NCBI RefSeq assembly: GCF_048007105.1
Contig: NZ_CP180352.1
Location: 1 to 64,000, forward strand
Reading direction: 5' to 3'
Source of the DNA: Minwuia sp048007105
GTDB taxonomy: Bacteria; Pseudomonadota; Alphaproteobacteria; Minwuiales; Minwuiaceae
Length of the DNA: 64,000 nucleotides
A model generated the notes under the pieces. That model did not search any database and had not been told where the DNA came from. It saw nothing but the letters and a program-made list of their open reading frames with translations. This document shows, one piece after another, positions 43,683-52,115 of this stretch. The first letter of the stretch is position 1. Every line of letters starts with the position of its first letter. Both the position numbers and the translations under genes were made by a program.

Positions 43683-43756
43683 TCCGGACAGCAGCCGGAG
43701 GCAGCCTGCGACCGTAGCGGCTTGCGCCGCTGCGGCGCTGGCGCTAACACGCGCGA

Positions 43757-44401
43757 ATGAATGCTGACGACGCCTGCCGCCTCTACCTCATCACCCCGCC
43801 GAAGCTGGATCCGGACGCCTTTGCCGGCGATCTGGCCGCAGCGCTGGACGCGAGCGATGTTGCCTGCCTGCAGCTGCGGCTGAAGGACGTCTCCGACGAC
43901 GAGATCCGCCGCGCGGTCGAACGGCTGATGCCTGTCTGCCACGAACGCGATGTGGCCTTCATCGTCAATGACCGGCCCGACCTTGCCGCGGAGACCGGCG
44001 CGGACGGCGTTCACATCGGCGATGAGGACGGCGCCTATGCGGATGCCCGCGCCGCCGTCGGCGCCGACGCGATCGTCGGCGTTTCCTGCTACGACAGCCG
44101 GCAGAAGGCGATGGATGCCGGCGACGCAGGTGCGGACTATGTCGCTTTCGGCGCCTTCTTCCCGACGACGACCAAGGTACCGAAGTCGAAGGCCGAGCCG
44201 GAAATCCTGGAAGCGTGGTCGGCCATGACTGTGGTGCCCTGCGTCGCCATCGGCGGGATCACACACGAAAACTGCGGCCCGCTGGTCCGGGCGGGCGCCG
44301 ATTTCCTCGCCGTCATCAACGGCGTCTGGGGACATCCGGAGGGACCGGCCACCGCGGTCCGCGCTTTCGGGGAGGCGATTGCGGCCAACCGGCCGGGGTG
44401 A
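43757..44401 (+). CDS. thiE: Thiamine phosphate synthase
   Basis: A 214-aa TIM-barrel ThiE that joins thiazole phosphate and HMP pyrophosphate to thiamine phosphate. Blocks: VACLQLRLKDV, VAFIVNDRPDLA, GADGVHIGDEDG and the C-terminal phosphate loop CVAIGGITHENCG. Pyrophosphate-contacting residues are present but some loop spacing is unusual (PTTTKVPKSKAEP), as in the alphaproteobacterial efp-linked copies. No TPP riboswitch was seen upstream, and no other thi gene is here. Function as a true ThiE is likely but paralogs of unknown role exist. Confidence 0.85.
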   Translation: MNADDACRLYLITPPKLDPDAFAGDLAAALDASDVACLQLRLKDVSDDEIRRAVERLMPVCHERDVAFIVNDRPDLAAETGADGVHIGDEDGAYADARAAVGADAIVGVSCYDSRQKAMDAGDAGADYVAFGAFFPTTTKVPKSKAEPEILEAWSAMTVVPCVAIGGITHENCGPLVRAGADFLAVINGVWGHPEGPATAVRAFGEAIAANRPG

Positions 44402-44409
44402 TAGAGAAC

Positions 44410-44429
44410 GCCCACCTTCTTCGGGTGGC
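44410..44429 (+). other. Hairpin between thiE and efp
   Basis: A perfect 7-bp stem GCCCACC/GGGTGGC with loop TTCTTC, starting eight bases after the thiE stop and 48 bases before the efp start. No T-run follows, so it may be an efp leader element or a weak end signal for thiE. Confidence 0.4.
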
Positions 44430-44477
44430 GGACGCTGTTTCCCGCCGCCCCGCATCTGAACACCGGAAAGTCTGACA

Positions 44478-45041
44478 ATGAAGATCAACGGCAACGCCAT
44501 TCGCCCCGGCAATGTCATCGAGCACAAGGGCGGCCTGTGGAAGGCCGTGCGCATCCAGCACACCCAGCCCGGCAAGGGCGGGGCCTACCTGCAGGTGGAA
44601 CTGCGCAACATCCGCGACGGCTCCAAGCTGAACGAGCGCTTCCGGTCCTCGGAGACCGTCGAGCGTGTCCGCCTGGAGCAGAAGGACTACCAGTACCTCT
44701 ACGCCGACGGCGAGCTGTTGACCTTCATGGATACCGACACCTACGAACAGGTCGACATCAACGCCAGCCTGATGGGCGACGAGACCATCTATCTGCAGGA
44801 CGGCATGATGGTTCAGGTCGAGTTCTACGAGGAGGAAGCGCTGGGCGTGATCCTGCCCGAGCATGTCACGCTGGAAGTCACCGAGACCGAGCCGACCGTG
44901 AAGGGCCAGACCGCGGCGTCGAGCTACAAGCCGGCGACCCTGTCGAACGGCATGCGCTGCATGGTGCCGCCCTTCATCGAGACGGGCGAGAACATCATCG
45001 TCGCCACCGAGGCCGGCGAATACGTCAAGCGCGCGGACTGA
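44478..45041 (+). CDS. efp: Elongation factor P
   Basis: A 187-aa EF-P, which rescues ribosomes stalled on polyproline. Domain I holds K33 in the loop TQPGKGGAYLQ, the residue that is beta-lysylated by EpmA in other bacteria (E. coli K34); domains II and III follow with LEVTETEPTVKGQTA and the closing GEYVKRAD. epmA/epmB are not in the window. efp-suhB order is conserved in alphaproteobacteria. EF-P is a natural need here since the OmpA-like gene downstream encodes a proline-rich linker. Confidence 0.96.
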   Translation: MKINGNAIRPGNVIEHKGGLWKAVRIQHTQPGKGGAYLQVELRNIRDGSKLNERFRSSETVERVRLEQKDYQYLYADGELLTFMDTDTYEQVDINASLMGDETIYLQDGMMVQVEFYEEEALGVILPEHVTLEVTETEPTVKGQTAASSYKPATLSNGMRCMVPPFIETGENIIVATEAGEYVKRAD

Positions 45042-45047
45042 TCCGTC

Positions 45048-45848
45048 TTGCGCAAATCCGCACTGATCAACGTCATGGAGCGGGCGGCCCGCAAGGCCGC
45101 GCGCAAGCTGCTGCACGACTTCGGCGAGGTGGAACAGCTTCAGGTCTCCCGCAAGGGACCGGCCGATTTCGTCTCCCGCGCCGATGTCGCGGCCGAGGAA
45201 ACGATCCGGGAGGAACTGTCGCGCGCGCGTCCCGACTTCGGCTTCATCCAGGAGGAAGGCGGCCGCATCGAGGCCGGTGACGGCGACAGCTACTGGATCG
45301 TCGATCCGCTGGACGGCACGACGAACTTCCTGCATGGCCTCCCGCATTTCGCCATCTCCATCGGGCTGATGCAGAAGGGCGACATCCAGGCCGGCGTCAT
45401 CCTGGCCCCGGTCACCGATGAGCTCTACTACGCCGAGAGGGGCAAGGGCGCCTTCATGAACGACCGGCGTCTGCGCGTGTCGGGCCGGTCGCGGATGTCG
45501 GAAGCGCTGTTCGCCACCGGCATCCCCTACATGGGCCGGCCGGGTCATGACACGCTGCTGGCCGAGCTTCGGGCGCTGACCGACAACATCTCGGGCATCC
45601 GCCGTTTCGGTGTCGCCTCGCTGGACCTGGCCTTCGTCGCGGCCGGGCGCTTCGACGGATTCTGGGAGCGCGGGCTGCATCAGTGGGACATCGCGGCAGG
45701 CATCGTGCTGGTGCGCGAGGCCGGCGGACTGGTCACCGACATCAAGGGCGGCCGGAAGATGATGGAGACCGGCGACATCGTTGCGGGCAATGGCAGCCTG
45801 CATGCGCCGCTTCTGAAATCGCTGAAGGCTGCGACCGCAACCCGCTGA
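45048..45848 (+). CDS. suhB: Inositol monophosphatase family protein
   Basis: A 266-aa Mg-dependent inositol-phosphate phosphatase of the SuhB branch. Metal ligands are in IQEEGG (E69-E70), VDPLDGTTNFLHG (D86, D89) and LHQWDIAAG. Start TTG 45048 is chosen because the N-terminus MRKSALINVMERAARKA aligns with alphaproteobacterial SuhB proteins beginning at the same point; ATG 45075 would remove nine conserved residues. It lies six bases after efp. SuhB also affects transcription antitermination in E. coli; inferred only. Confidence 0.9.
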   Translation: MRKSALINVMERAARKAARKLLHDFGEVEQLQVSRKGPADFVSRADVAAEETIREELSRARPDFGFIQEEGGRIEAGDGDSYWIVDPLDGTTNFLHGLPHFAISIGLMQKGDIQAGVILAPVTDELYYAERGKGAFMNDRRLRVSGRSRMSEALFATGIPYMGRPGHDTLLAELRALTDNISGIRRFGVASLDLAFVAAGRFDGFWERGLHQWDIAAGIVLVREAGGLVTDIKGGRKMMETGDIVAGNGSLHAPLLKSLKAATATR

Positions 45849-45903
45849 CAGGCTGGCGTTGTTCCGCCAGCGCCGTTATGTTTCGCCCAACTGGGCGCAG
45901 AGG

Positions 45904-46842
45904 ATGATGGTGGCATCGATTCGCAGACATGGCGGGGGCTTTGTCGTGGCGCTGGCGGTGCTGTTCGCAGTGCCAGCCGCCGCGCAGACGATCGTGATCG
46001 ACGGCAGCGGCGTGCGTCAGGACGGCGACAGGCCGGTCTCGAGAACGTCGCCGGTTCAGGTCTATCCGAATGCCGGCTATGGCCAGACCGGGAATCCCGG
46101 CCGCGCCAGCCTGCCATTCAACACCAGCGACGGCCCCGTGCTGGCGCCGCAGGACAACTCGACGCCGCTTCACCAGTTTTCGGGGTCCGAGCGAATTCGC
46201 CTGCGGCCGCCCGGTTCCGAGACGCCGGCCCCGTCGCCGCGTCCGGTTCAGGTGACGCGCCCCGAACCGCAGCCGCGGCCAGCGCCGCAAGCCGCGCCGA
46301 AACCGGAACCGAAGCCCGAACCGGTTGCCCGCGCGCCGGAGCCTGCGCCGGCGCCGAAACCCGCGCCGAAGCCGGAGCCGCCGAAGGTCGAACTGCCCAA
46401 GGCCAGCCCGCCGCCCGCACCGGCGGCGCAGACGCCCGAACCGAAGCCGCAACCGGCAGCCGATCCGGCGCCCAGGCCGGCGCCGGAGCCCGAGCGCCGT
46501 GTCGCCGTGGTGACGCCGCCCGCCGCTGCACCCGGAGGCATGCAGATCCTGTTCGACGGCCCGTCGACCGAAGTCGGACCCGAGGGCCGCGCGCTGCTTG
46601 AATCCGTCGCCGCCGAAGCGCAGTCGGACCGCAATCTGCGCATCCAGATCGAGGCCTATGCCGACAGCAGCACCGAAACCAGCGTCTGGAAACGCCGGGT
46701 ATCGCTGCGGCGGGCGCAGAACGTCCGGCGGATCCTGCTGGACAACGGCATCGAGAGCTTCCGCATCCTGGTGCGGGCGCTTGGCGAGCCGACCGGAGGG
46801 GGACCGGGCAACCGAGTGGATCTGAAAGTCGCGGCCCGGTGA
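45904..46842 (+). CDS. OmpA-domain envelope protein with proline-rich linker
   Basis: A 312-aa exported protein. Signal peptide: MMVASIRRHGGGFVVALAVL to the AAA|QT cleavage site near residue 27. Then about 80 polar residues, a 100-residue linker of Pro-Glu-Pro-Lys repeats, and a C-terminal OmpA/MotB-type peptidoglycan-binding domain (FDGPSTEVGPEGRALLE, IQIEAYADSST, RRVSLRRAQNVRRIL). The long linker could span the periplasm or cell wall. Start ATG 45904 or 45907. It is first in a set with the MotA-like and MotB-like genes; 31 bases separate it from the next. Confidence 0.85.
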   Translation: MMVASIRRHGGGFVVALAVLFAVPAAAQTIVIDGSGVRQDGDRPVSRTSPVQVYPNAGYGQTGNPGRASLPFNTSDGPVLAPQDNSTPLHQFSGSERIRLRPPGSETPAPSPRPVQVTRPEPQPRPAPQAAPKPEPKPEPVARAPEPAPAPKPAPKPEPPKVELPKASPPPAPAAQTPEPKPQPAADPAPRPAPEPERRVAVVTPPAAAPGGMQILFDGPSTEVGPEGRALLESVAAEAQSDRNLRIQIEAYADSSTETSVWKRRVSLRRAQNVRRILLDNGIESFRILVRALGEPTGGGPGNRVDLKVAAR

Positions 46843-46872
46843 CCGGCGCTACAGGAAGGACCCCATAGCCCC

Positions 46873-48007
46873 ATGACCCAGCCTTCGGCCTATCTGACCC
46901 GCATCCTGATCTTTCTGGTGCTCGTGGTCGCCGTTGTCGGCGTGCTGCATGAGGTCGTCATCGCCGCCTTCATGACCAACCCGGTCCTGAACGGTCTGAT
47001 CGTCGGCGTGCTGCTGATCGGTATCGGCTATGTCCTGCGTCAGGTGCTGTCGCTGCGCCCCGCGGTGCGCTGGGTCGACACCTACCGCCGCAACGAGCCG
47101 GGCCTGTCGATGCAGTCCGCGCCGTCCATGATGGCGCCGCTGGCGACCATGCTGCAGGAGAAGAAGGGCAAGGTGAGCCTGTCGGCGACGTCGATGCGCT
47201 CGCTGCTGGACTTCGATCGGCGCCCGGCTGGACGAAAGCCGGGACATGACCCGCTATCTCGGCCGTCTGCTGATCTTCCTCGGTCTGCTGGGCACCTTCT
47301 GGGGCCTGATCCAGACCATCGCCTCGATCGGCGACGTCTTCGGCGGCATGACGCTGGGCGGCGATCTCGACCCGGATTTCGCCGACATCATGGGCCGGCT
47401 GAACGACCCGCTTCAGGGACTCGCGACGGCGTTCTCCTCGTCGCTGTTCGGCCTTGCCGGATCGCTGGTGCTGGGCTTCATGGACCTGCAGGCCGGCCAG
47501 GCGCAGAACCGCTTCTACAACGATCTGGAGGAATGGCTCTCCAGCTTCACGCGGCTGTCCAGCGGCGGCGTCGGCGGCATCGCCGACGGCGAGGCCTCGG
47601 TCCCGGTCTATGTCCAGGCGCTGCTGGAGCAGACGGCGGACAGTCTGGAAAACCTGCAACGCATCATGGCGCGGTCCGAGGAGTCCCGGACCTCCGGCAA
47701 CCACACCCTGCTGCAGCTGTCGGAGCGGCTGGCCGGCCTGACCGACCAGATGCGGACAGAGCGCGACCTGATGGTGAAGCTGGCCGAGGGCCAGATGGAG
47801 TTGAAGCCGATCCTGCAGCGCATCGCCGTCGCCACCGAGGGCGACACGGATTCGGCCGCCGATGCGCATCTGCGCAACATCGGCGTCCACGTCACGCGGC
47901 TGCTTGAGGAGGTCACCACCGGCCGCCAGCAGGCCGTCGACGAGATCCGCGCCGAGATCAAGGTGCTGACCCGCACCATCGCAGCCATCGCCGACGAGGG
48001 CCGCTGA
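46873..48007 (+). pseudogene. MotA/TolQ/ExbB-like channel protein, frameshifted
   Basis: A membrane protein with four hydrophobic segments in two pairs: residues about 9-60 in the first frame and two more in the second (LLIFLGLLGTFWGLIQTI and FSSSLFGLAGSLVLGF), followed by a long cytoplasmic helical tail, the layout of MotA/TolQ/ExbB proton-channel subunits. The first frame runs well to SMRSLLD, then drifts; expected SIGARLDESRDMTRYLGRLL is in the next frame. One extra T at 47212-47213 explains this; removing it gives 377 aa. The partner is the MotB-like gene starting 2 bases after the stop. A downstream internal start at 47246 could also yield a truncated protein. Confidence 0.8.
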
Positions 48008-48009
48008 CC

Positions 48010-49368
48010 GTGGCCCTCTCACGCCGACGCTTCCGGGCCGGCGACGACGACACCACATGGCCGGGTTTCGTCGACGCCCTGGCGTCGCTGACCCTGATCC
48101 TGATCTTCGTCTTCGTGCTGATGAACCTGGCCCAGTACTTCCTGGACAAGGAACTGACCGGCCGCGACGAGGAACTGGAGCGGCTCAGCGCCGAACTCAC
48201 CAGCCTGCAGAGCCTGCTGTCCAGCGAGCGCCGGGCCAACGAGGACCTGCGCCGCAATGTCTCGCAGCTGTCGGCGGCGCTGTCCGCATCGACGGCGGAG
48301 CGCGACGACCTGGCGCTGCAGATCGCGACGCTGAGGGAGCGCGCGGAAACCGCTGAAGAACGGCTGGAAAACCTTCAGACCTTCACCGAGGCGGACCGCG
48401 CCGAACTCGAGGCCCAGCTGGCCGAGCTCCGGGCGCGGGAAGCGGCGCTCGCGAGGCTGCGCGACGAATCCGAGAGCAAGCGGGTCGAGGCCGAGGAATC
48501 CTACACCGAACTGCAGTCGCTCTACTTCCAGACCCAGGACAGGGTCGCCGAGCTGGAGCGTCAGGCGGTCGAGACCGAGACGCGGATCGCGGGCATGGAA
48601 GGCGATCTCGAAGACGCTTCGCAGCGGCTGAAGGAGACCCTGGACGAGTTGCAGGGCGCGCGGGACGAGCTGTCGACGGAACGCGCCGCGGTCGAGCGCG
48701 CCCAGGCGTCGCTGACCGAGGAGCAGCGCATCTCCGAAGCAGCAAGGCGTCAGATCCATTTGCTGAACCTGCAGATCGCCGACCTGCGCAAGCAGCTGAA
48801 CGAGATCCAGGGGCTGCTGGACGAATACGAGCGGCGGGACGAGGAAAGCAAGGCTGCGATCGCCGATCTGGGCCGCCGCCTGAACAAGGCGCTGGCCAGC
48901 CAGGTCGAGAAGCTGGCCCGCTACCGCTCCGAGTTCTTCGGACGCCTGCGCGAGGTACTGTCCGACCAGCCCGGTATCCGGGTCGTCGGCGACCGCTTCG
49001 TCTTCCAGTCCGAGGTGCTGTTCGGCTCGGGCAGCGCCGACCTCGGCGTCGCCGGCCAGATCCAGATGACCAAGCTGGCGGAAACCCTGCGCAAGGTGGC
49101 CGACGAGATTCCGGAAGACATCAACTGGGTGCTTCGGATCGACGGCCATACCGACGCCCGGCCCATCAACACGGCCCGGTTCCCCTCCAACTGGGAGCTG
49201 TCGTCGGCGCGCGCCATCGCCGTCGCCAAGTTCCTGATCGACCAGGGCATTCCAGGCGACCGCCTGGCGCCCACCGGGTTCGCGTCCTACTACCCGATCG
49301 AGCCGGGCTCGGATGAGATCTCCATGCGCCGCAACCGCCGCATCGAGTTGAAGCTGACCCAACGGTGA
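48010..49368 (+). CDS. MotB-like protein: TM helix, long coiled coil, OmpA domain
   Basis: A 452-aa stator-type subunit. One transmembrane helix (about 20-42) with D22 near its cytoplasmic end (WPGFVDALASLTLILIFVFVLM), the position of the proton-binding Asp of MotB/TolR. Residues about 45-320 form a continuous coiled coil with Glu/Arg/Leu heptads, much longer than in MotB. The C-terminus (about 340-452) is an OmpA-like peptidoglycan-binding domain with LRIDGHTDARPI and RRNRRIELKLTQR. Start GTG 48010. With the MotA-like protein it could form a proton-driven envelope machine; its task is unknown. Confidence 0.85.
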   Translation: MALSRRRFRAGDDDTTWPGFVDALASLTLILIFVFVLMNLAQYFLDKELTGRDEELERLSAELTSLQSLLSSERRANEDLRRNVSQLSAALSASTAERDDLALQIATLRERAETAEERLENLQTFTEADRAELEAQLAELRAREAALARLRDESESKRVEAEESYTELQSLYFQTQDRVAELERQAVETETRIAGMEGDLEDASQRLKETLDELQGARDELSTERAAVERAQASLTEEQRISEAARRQIHLLNLQIADLRKQLNEIQGLLDEYERRDEESKAAIADLGRRLNKALASQVEKLARYRSEFFGRLREVLSDQPGIRVVGDRFVFQSEVLFGSGSADLGVAGQIQMTKLAETLRKVADEIPEDINWVLRIDGHTDARPINTARFPSNWELSSARAIAVAKFLIDQGIPGDRLAPTGFASYYPIEPGSDEISMRRNRRIELKLTQR

Positions 49369-49967
49369 CGCGCTGGCTCAAGTTCGAGGCCGGGCGCTTC
49401 TACTTCGTCCTGTCGGTCATCGTCGTCGGCGGCATTCTGGGTGCCGGATCCGGCCTGATGGCGGTCAAGATGGTCTCCGATACCGAGTCCGTCCGCAATG
49501 GCCCCTGGCAGACCAGCGCCGACTACGGCAACCCGGACGCCAATCCCTGGATGTTGAGCGCAGTGGCCCTGTCGGGACTGATGACCACGCGTCAGGACGA
49601 GGCGGTCCACCTCACCGCCTTCCGCGACAGTGCCGGCGAGCGGCTGAAGGCGAATTGCGTCTACTACCTGTCGGGGCCGGTGCCGGACGCCGACTGGTGG
49701 ACCGTGACCCTCTACGGCAACGACCACTTCCCGATACCGAACGCCGCCAGTATCTGGTCGGCCAGCGCCGGCGACGTCACGCAGGACGGTCAGGGCAACA
49801 TCCGGATCCAGCTTGGCGGCGACGATCCCGGCAGCGCCTGGATTCCCTCGGGTGCCGGCGATGCGGGCCGTTCGGTCACCCTGCGCCTCTATCGCCCTGC
49901 AGAAGGCGTTGCAGCCGACCTCGCCACGGTCGCGCTGCCGCATATCGACCGGGGGGCCTGCCGATGA
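49365..49967 (+). CDS. DUF1214 domain protein
   Basis: A 200-aa membrane-anchored protein: N-terminal helix (about 12-34: FYFVLSVIVVGGILGAGSGLMAV), then a DUF1214 domain in the periplasm with RNGPWQTSADYG and WWTVTLYGNDHFPIPN. Function unknown. GTG start overlaps the previous stop (GTGA), and its own stop overlaps the next start (ATGA). DUF1214 and DUF1254 occur together as either a fused or split pair. Here they are split genes. Confidence 0.8.
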   Translation: MTRWLKFEAGRFYFVLSVIVVGGILGAGSGLMAVKMVSDTESVRNGPWQTSADYGNPDANPWMLSAVALSGLMTTRQDEAVHLTAFRDSAGERLKANCVYYLSGPVPDADWWTVTLYGNDHFPIPNAASIWSASAGDVTQDGQGNIRIQLGGDDPGSAWIPSGAGDAGRSVTLRLYRPAEGVAADLATVALPHIDRGACR

Positions 49968-50503
49968 CGCCGATGCAGGTCCGCAAGGCCGGCCGCTGGA
50001 TCGGCTTCATGCTGCTGACCGCGGCGCTGGTGCATGTCGCAACCGTCTGGCTGCTGCCGCAACTGTCGATGAACCGGGTATTCGAGCGCACTGGCGACAG
50101 CTTCGGCTACAACAGCCTGCAGCACCTGCCGCCGGTCAACGCAGAGAGCCGTGCCATCGTGCGGCCCGACCCGGACATCGCCTATTCGGTCTGCGCCTAT
50201 GATCTCTCGCAGGGGCCGCTGTCGGTCCGGCTGCCTCAGTCGGCCGACGACCTGTCGCTGGCCGCCTACGCCGACGACACGGCTAACTTCCTCACGGTCG
50301 GCGAGCAGGAAACGGGCACCGACGGCTGGACCGGCGTCATCGCCACCGAAGACCAGGCGGTACGAGGCCTGCCGGATGCGGTGGTCTCGCCGTCGACGAA
50401 GGGTATCGTGCTGGTCCGGCGTCTGGTCCGGCGGCAGGACGACTGGCCCGCCGTCGATGCCGAGCGGGCCGGTATGGCCTGCGGACCGTTCGCGCTGCAG
50501 TAG
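49964..50503 (+). CDS. DUF1254 domain protein
   Basis: A 179-aa protein with an N-terminal membrane helix (about 10-30: WIGFMLLTAALVHVATVWLLP) and a truncated-looking DUF1254 domain (RPDPDIAYSVCAYDLSQGPL, then LSLAAYADDTANF). It matches the membrane-anchored small DUF1254 branch found next to DUF1214 in Rhizobiales-like genomes. Function unknown. It converges on the DUF1272 gene with six bases between stops. Confidence 0.78.
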   Translation: MTPMQVRKAGRWIGFMLLTAALVHVATVWLLPQLSMNRVFERTGDSFGYNSLQHLPPVNAESRAIVRPDPDIAYSVCAYDLSQGPLSVRLPQSADDLSLAAYADDTANFLTVGEQETGTDGWTGVIATEDQAVRGLPDAVVSPSTKGIVLVRRLVRRQDDWPAVDAERAGMACGPFALQ

Positions 50504-50509
50504 GCTGCC

Positions 50510-50758
50510 TCAGGCGGCGTCGCCGCAGTTGCCGGGGTGGTATGTCCGTTCGGTCGCGGCCGGGTACTTCGTCAGCATGTGCACAGGCCGGATGGGCCGC
50601 GGACTGAAGTTGCCGCCGCAATTGGGGCAGACACCGCCGAGACGGTTCTCGGCGCAATCGCGGCAGAAGGTGCACTCGAAGGTACAGATCACCGCCTCGG
50701 CCGAGTCCGGCGGCAGATCGCGGTCGCAGCATTCGCAACCCGGTCTGAGTTCCAGCAT
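50510..50758 (-). CDS. DUF1272 small zinc-binding protein
   Basis: An 82-aa protein of the DUF1272 family with nine cysteines (C8, C10, C11, C25, C29, C32, C35, C44, C47) in the CTFECTFCRDC and GGVCPNCGGNF arrangement of a zinc ribbon. The inner ATG at 50758 is preferred because AGGGAG lies 6 bases upstream; the ATG two codons earlier would have no spacing. Family function unknown. It is downstream of carD but separated by a terminator, so probably its own unit. Confidence 0.75.
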   Translation of the reverse strand: MLELRPGCECCDRDLPPDSAEAVICTFECTFCRDCAENRLGGVCPNCGGNFSPRPIRPVHMLTKYPAATERTYHPGNCGDAA

Positions 50759-50790
50759 GTTCATCTCCCTGTCCGGGCCGGCCGGACACG

Positions 50791-50816
50791 AAAAAGGCCG
50801 GCGCAAAGGCCGGCCT
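50791..50816 (-). terminator. carD terminator
   Basis: A perfect 8-bp stem (AGGCCGGC and complement, plus 50795-50802 and 50809-50816) with a six-base loop, followed on the minus strand by five T's. It starts 28 bases after the carD stop. Confidence 0.75.
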
Positions 50817-50843
50817 CTTCCCAGACAGAATGTCCCGAACGGG

Positions 50844-51374
50844 TCAGGCGGCCAGCAGCTTGTTCAGCTTCACCTGGGCGTCATCGTGCTCGATCTTCTC
50901 GACCGCCGCCAGCTCCCGCGTCAGCCGCTCCTTCGCCGCTTCGTAGATCTGGCGCTCGGAATAGGACTGATCGGGCTGGTCCTCGTTGCGGTGCAGGTCG
51001 CGCACGACCTCCGCGATCGAGACCGGATCGCCGGAATTGATCTTGGCTTCGTATTCCTGCGCGCGGCGCGACCACATGGTGCGCTTGACGCGGGCACGGC
51101 CCTTCAGGGTTTCCAGGGCCTGCTTCATCACCTTCGTCGAGGCGAGCGGACGCATGCCTGTGGCCTCGGCCTTCGTCGTCGGGACGCGCAGGGTCATTTT
51201 CTCATGCGGGAAGTCGATGACGAACAGCTTCAGCTTGTAGCCGGAGATCTCCTGCTCCTCGATGGAGGTGATCTGTCCGACGCCGTGCGACGGGTAGACG
51301 ACATGGTCGCCCTTCGAATACTCCAGCTTCGCCTTCTTCTTCCGCGACACCGGGGTCGCCTTCTTCTCGGTCAT
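50844..51374 (-). CDS. carD: CarD-family transcription regulator
   Basis: A 176-aa CarD/CdnL-type regulator that binds RNA polymerase beta and stabilises the open complex. The N-terminal Tudor-like RNAP-binding domain starts FSKGDHVVYPSHGVGQI-type (EYSKGDHVVYPSHGVGQI), and the C-terminal helical domain with the conserved Trp (TMWSRRAQEYEAKINSGD) binds DNA at the upstream edge of the -10 bubble. A basic KKKATPVSRKKKAK-like head precedes it. A long AT-rich leader (51375-51719) lies upstream. Confidence 0.92.
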   Translation of the reverse strand: MTEKKATPVSRKKKAKLEYSKGDHVVYPSHGVGQITSIEEQEISGYKLKLFVIDFPHEKMTLRVPTTKAEATGMRPLASTKVMKQALETLKGRARVKRTMWSRRAQEYEAKINSGDPVSIAEVVRDLHRNEDQPDQSYSERQIYEAAKERLTRELAAVEKIEHDDAQVKLNKLLAA

Positions 51375-51719
51375 GGTCGATCCAGTTCCTTATCAAATCA
51401 CGCAAGCGCAGCGACCCATGGGGTCACTGGATGAAGGCGCGCAAAACCTTCCTGCGCCCTTGAAAGAGGGCGACCGAACACGCGAAGCCATCATCATGCC
51501 TGACCGCAGAGCGGTTCCGGGTCGCGGAAGGACCGGTCATGAAAAAACGGGCTGCACGTATGCGTCCCGCCTCAACTGCTCCGAATCTCTATGCCGTAAG
51601 CCCTGACGTCGTCAGACGCCTAGTATATAACACAAAAATGACAGTTTTCACACGCCAATTTTTCTGAATCGGCGCGGCATAACGGCTCTTGTTGAGAGTC
51701 AACCGAAGTTGACGCAGCG
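51375..51719. other. Region between carD and fdxA
   Basis: 345 bases without a gene, lower in GC than average. A TATACT -10-like hexamer on the minus strand (plus 51622-51627) suggests a carD promoter, but no convincing -35 is seen. A 13-bp palindrome CTGACGTCGTCAG (51603-51615) lies just downstream of it on the minus strand, a suitable operator position. A hairpin follows fdxA (separate entry). Confidence 0.45.
51698..51713 (-). other. TTCG-loop hairpin after fdxA
   Basis: On the minus strand, GTCAAC-TTCG-GTTGAC forms a 6-bp stem closed by a very stable TTCG tetraloop, seven bases after the fdxA stop. There is no T-run, so termination is uncertain; RNA end protection is possible. Confidence 0.4.
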
Positions 51720-52058
51720 TCAGTCTCCGGCGCCGGGCGCCTCGCTGAAGTGCTTCTCGAACTTGTTCTCGACATCCCGCCATTCGTCGGCGTCCGCCGG
51801 GCTGTCGCCCTTGCGCGTGATGTTCGGCCACTTCTCCGACCACTCGCGGTTGAGTTCCAGCCACTTCTCGGACTCGGGGTCGGTATCCGGGATGATCGCC
51901 TCGATGGGGCATTCCGGCTCGCACACGCCGCAATCGATGCACTCATCCGGATGGATGACCAGCATGTTCTCGCCTTCGTAGAAGCAGTCGACCGGACAAA
52001 CCTCGACACAATCCTGGAACTTGCACTTGATGCAGTTTTCCGTGACGACGTAAGGCAT
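51720..52058 (-). CDS. fdxA: 7Fe ferredoxin FdxA
   Basis: A 112-aa 7Fe ferredoxin with a [3Fe-4S] cluster (C9, C17, C50) and a [4Fe-4S] cluster (C21, C40, C43, C46), matching Azotobacter FdI numbering plus one. The N-terminal YVVTENCIKCKFQDCVEVCP and IHPDECIDCGVCEPECP are classic. The C-terminal helical extension has Trp-rich ESEKWLELNREWSEKWP. It carries electrons; partner unknown. ATG 52058 matches family length. It follows terB by 58 bases on the same strand. Confidence 0.94.
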   Translation of the reverse strand: MPYVVTENCIKCKFQDCVEVCPVDCFYEGENMLVIHPDECIDCGVCEPECPIEAIIPDTDPESEKWLELNREWSEKWPNITRKGDSPADADEWRDVENKFEKHFSEAPGAGD

Positions 52059-52115
52059 CAGCCGTTTCTCCCCTTGCAACCCGCTCCGGCCCCACCGGAG
52101 ATCCAACGCGACCGC

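Noticed and set aside
43682..43757. TPP riboswitch before thiE
   Set aside because: Only 75 bases and no match to the conserved thi-box pattern.
45904..49368. Zorya anti-phage system, because of MotA-like plus MotB-like genes
   Set aside because: ZorC, ZorD or ZorE effectors are absent, and the genes sit in a conserved housekeeping run with efp and suhB.
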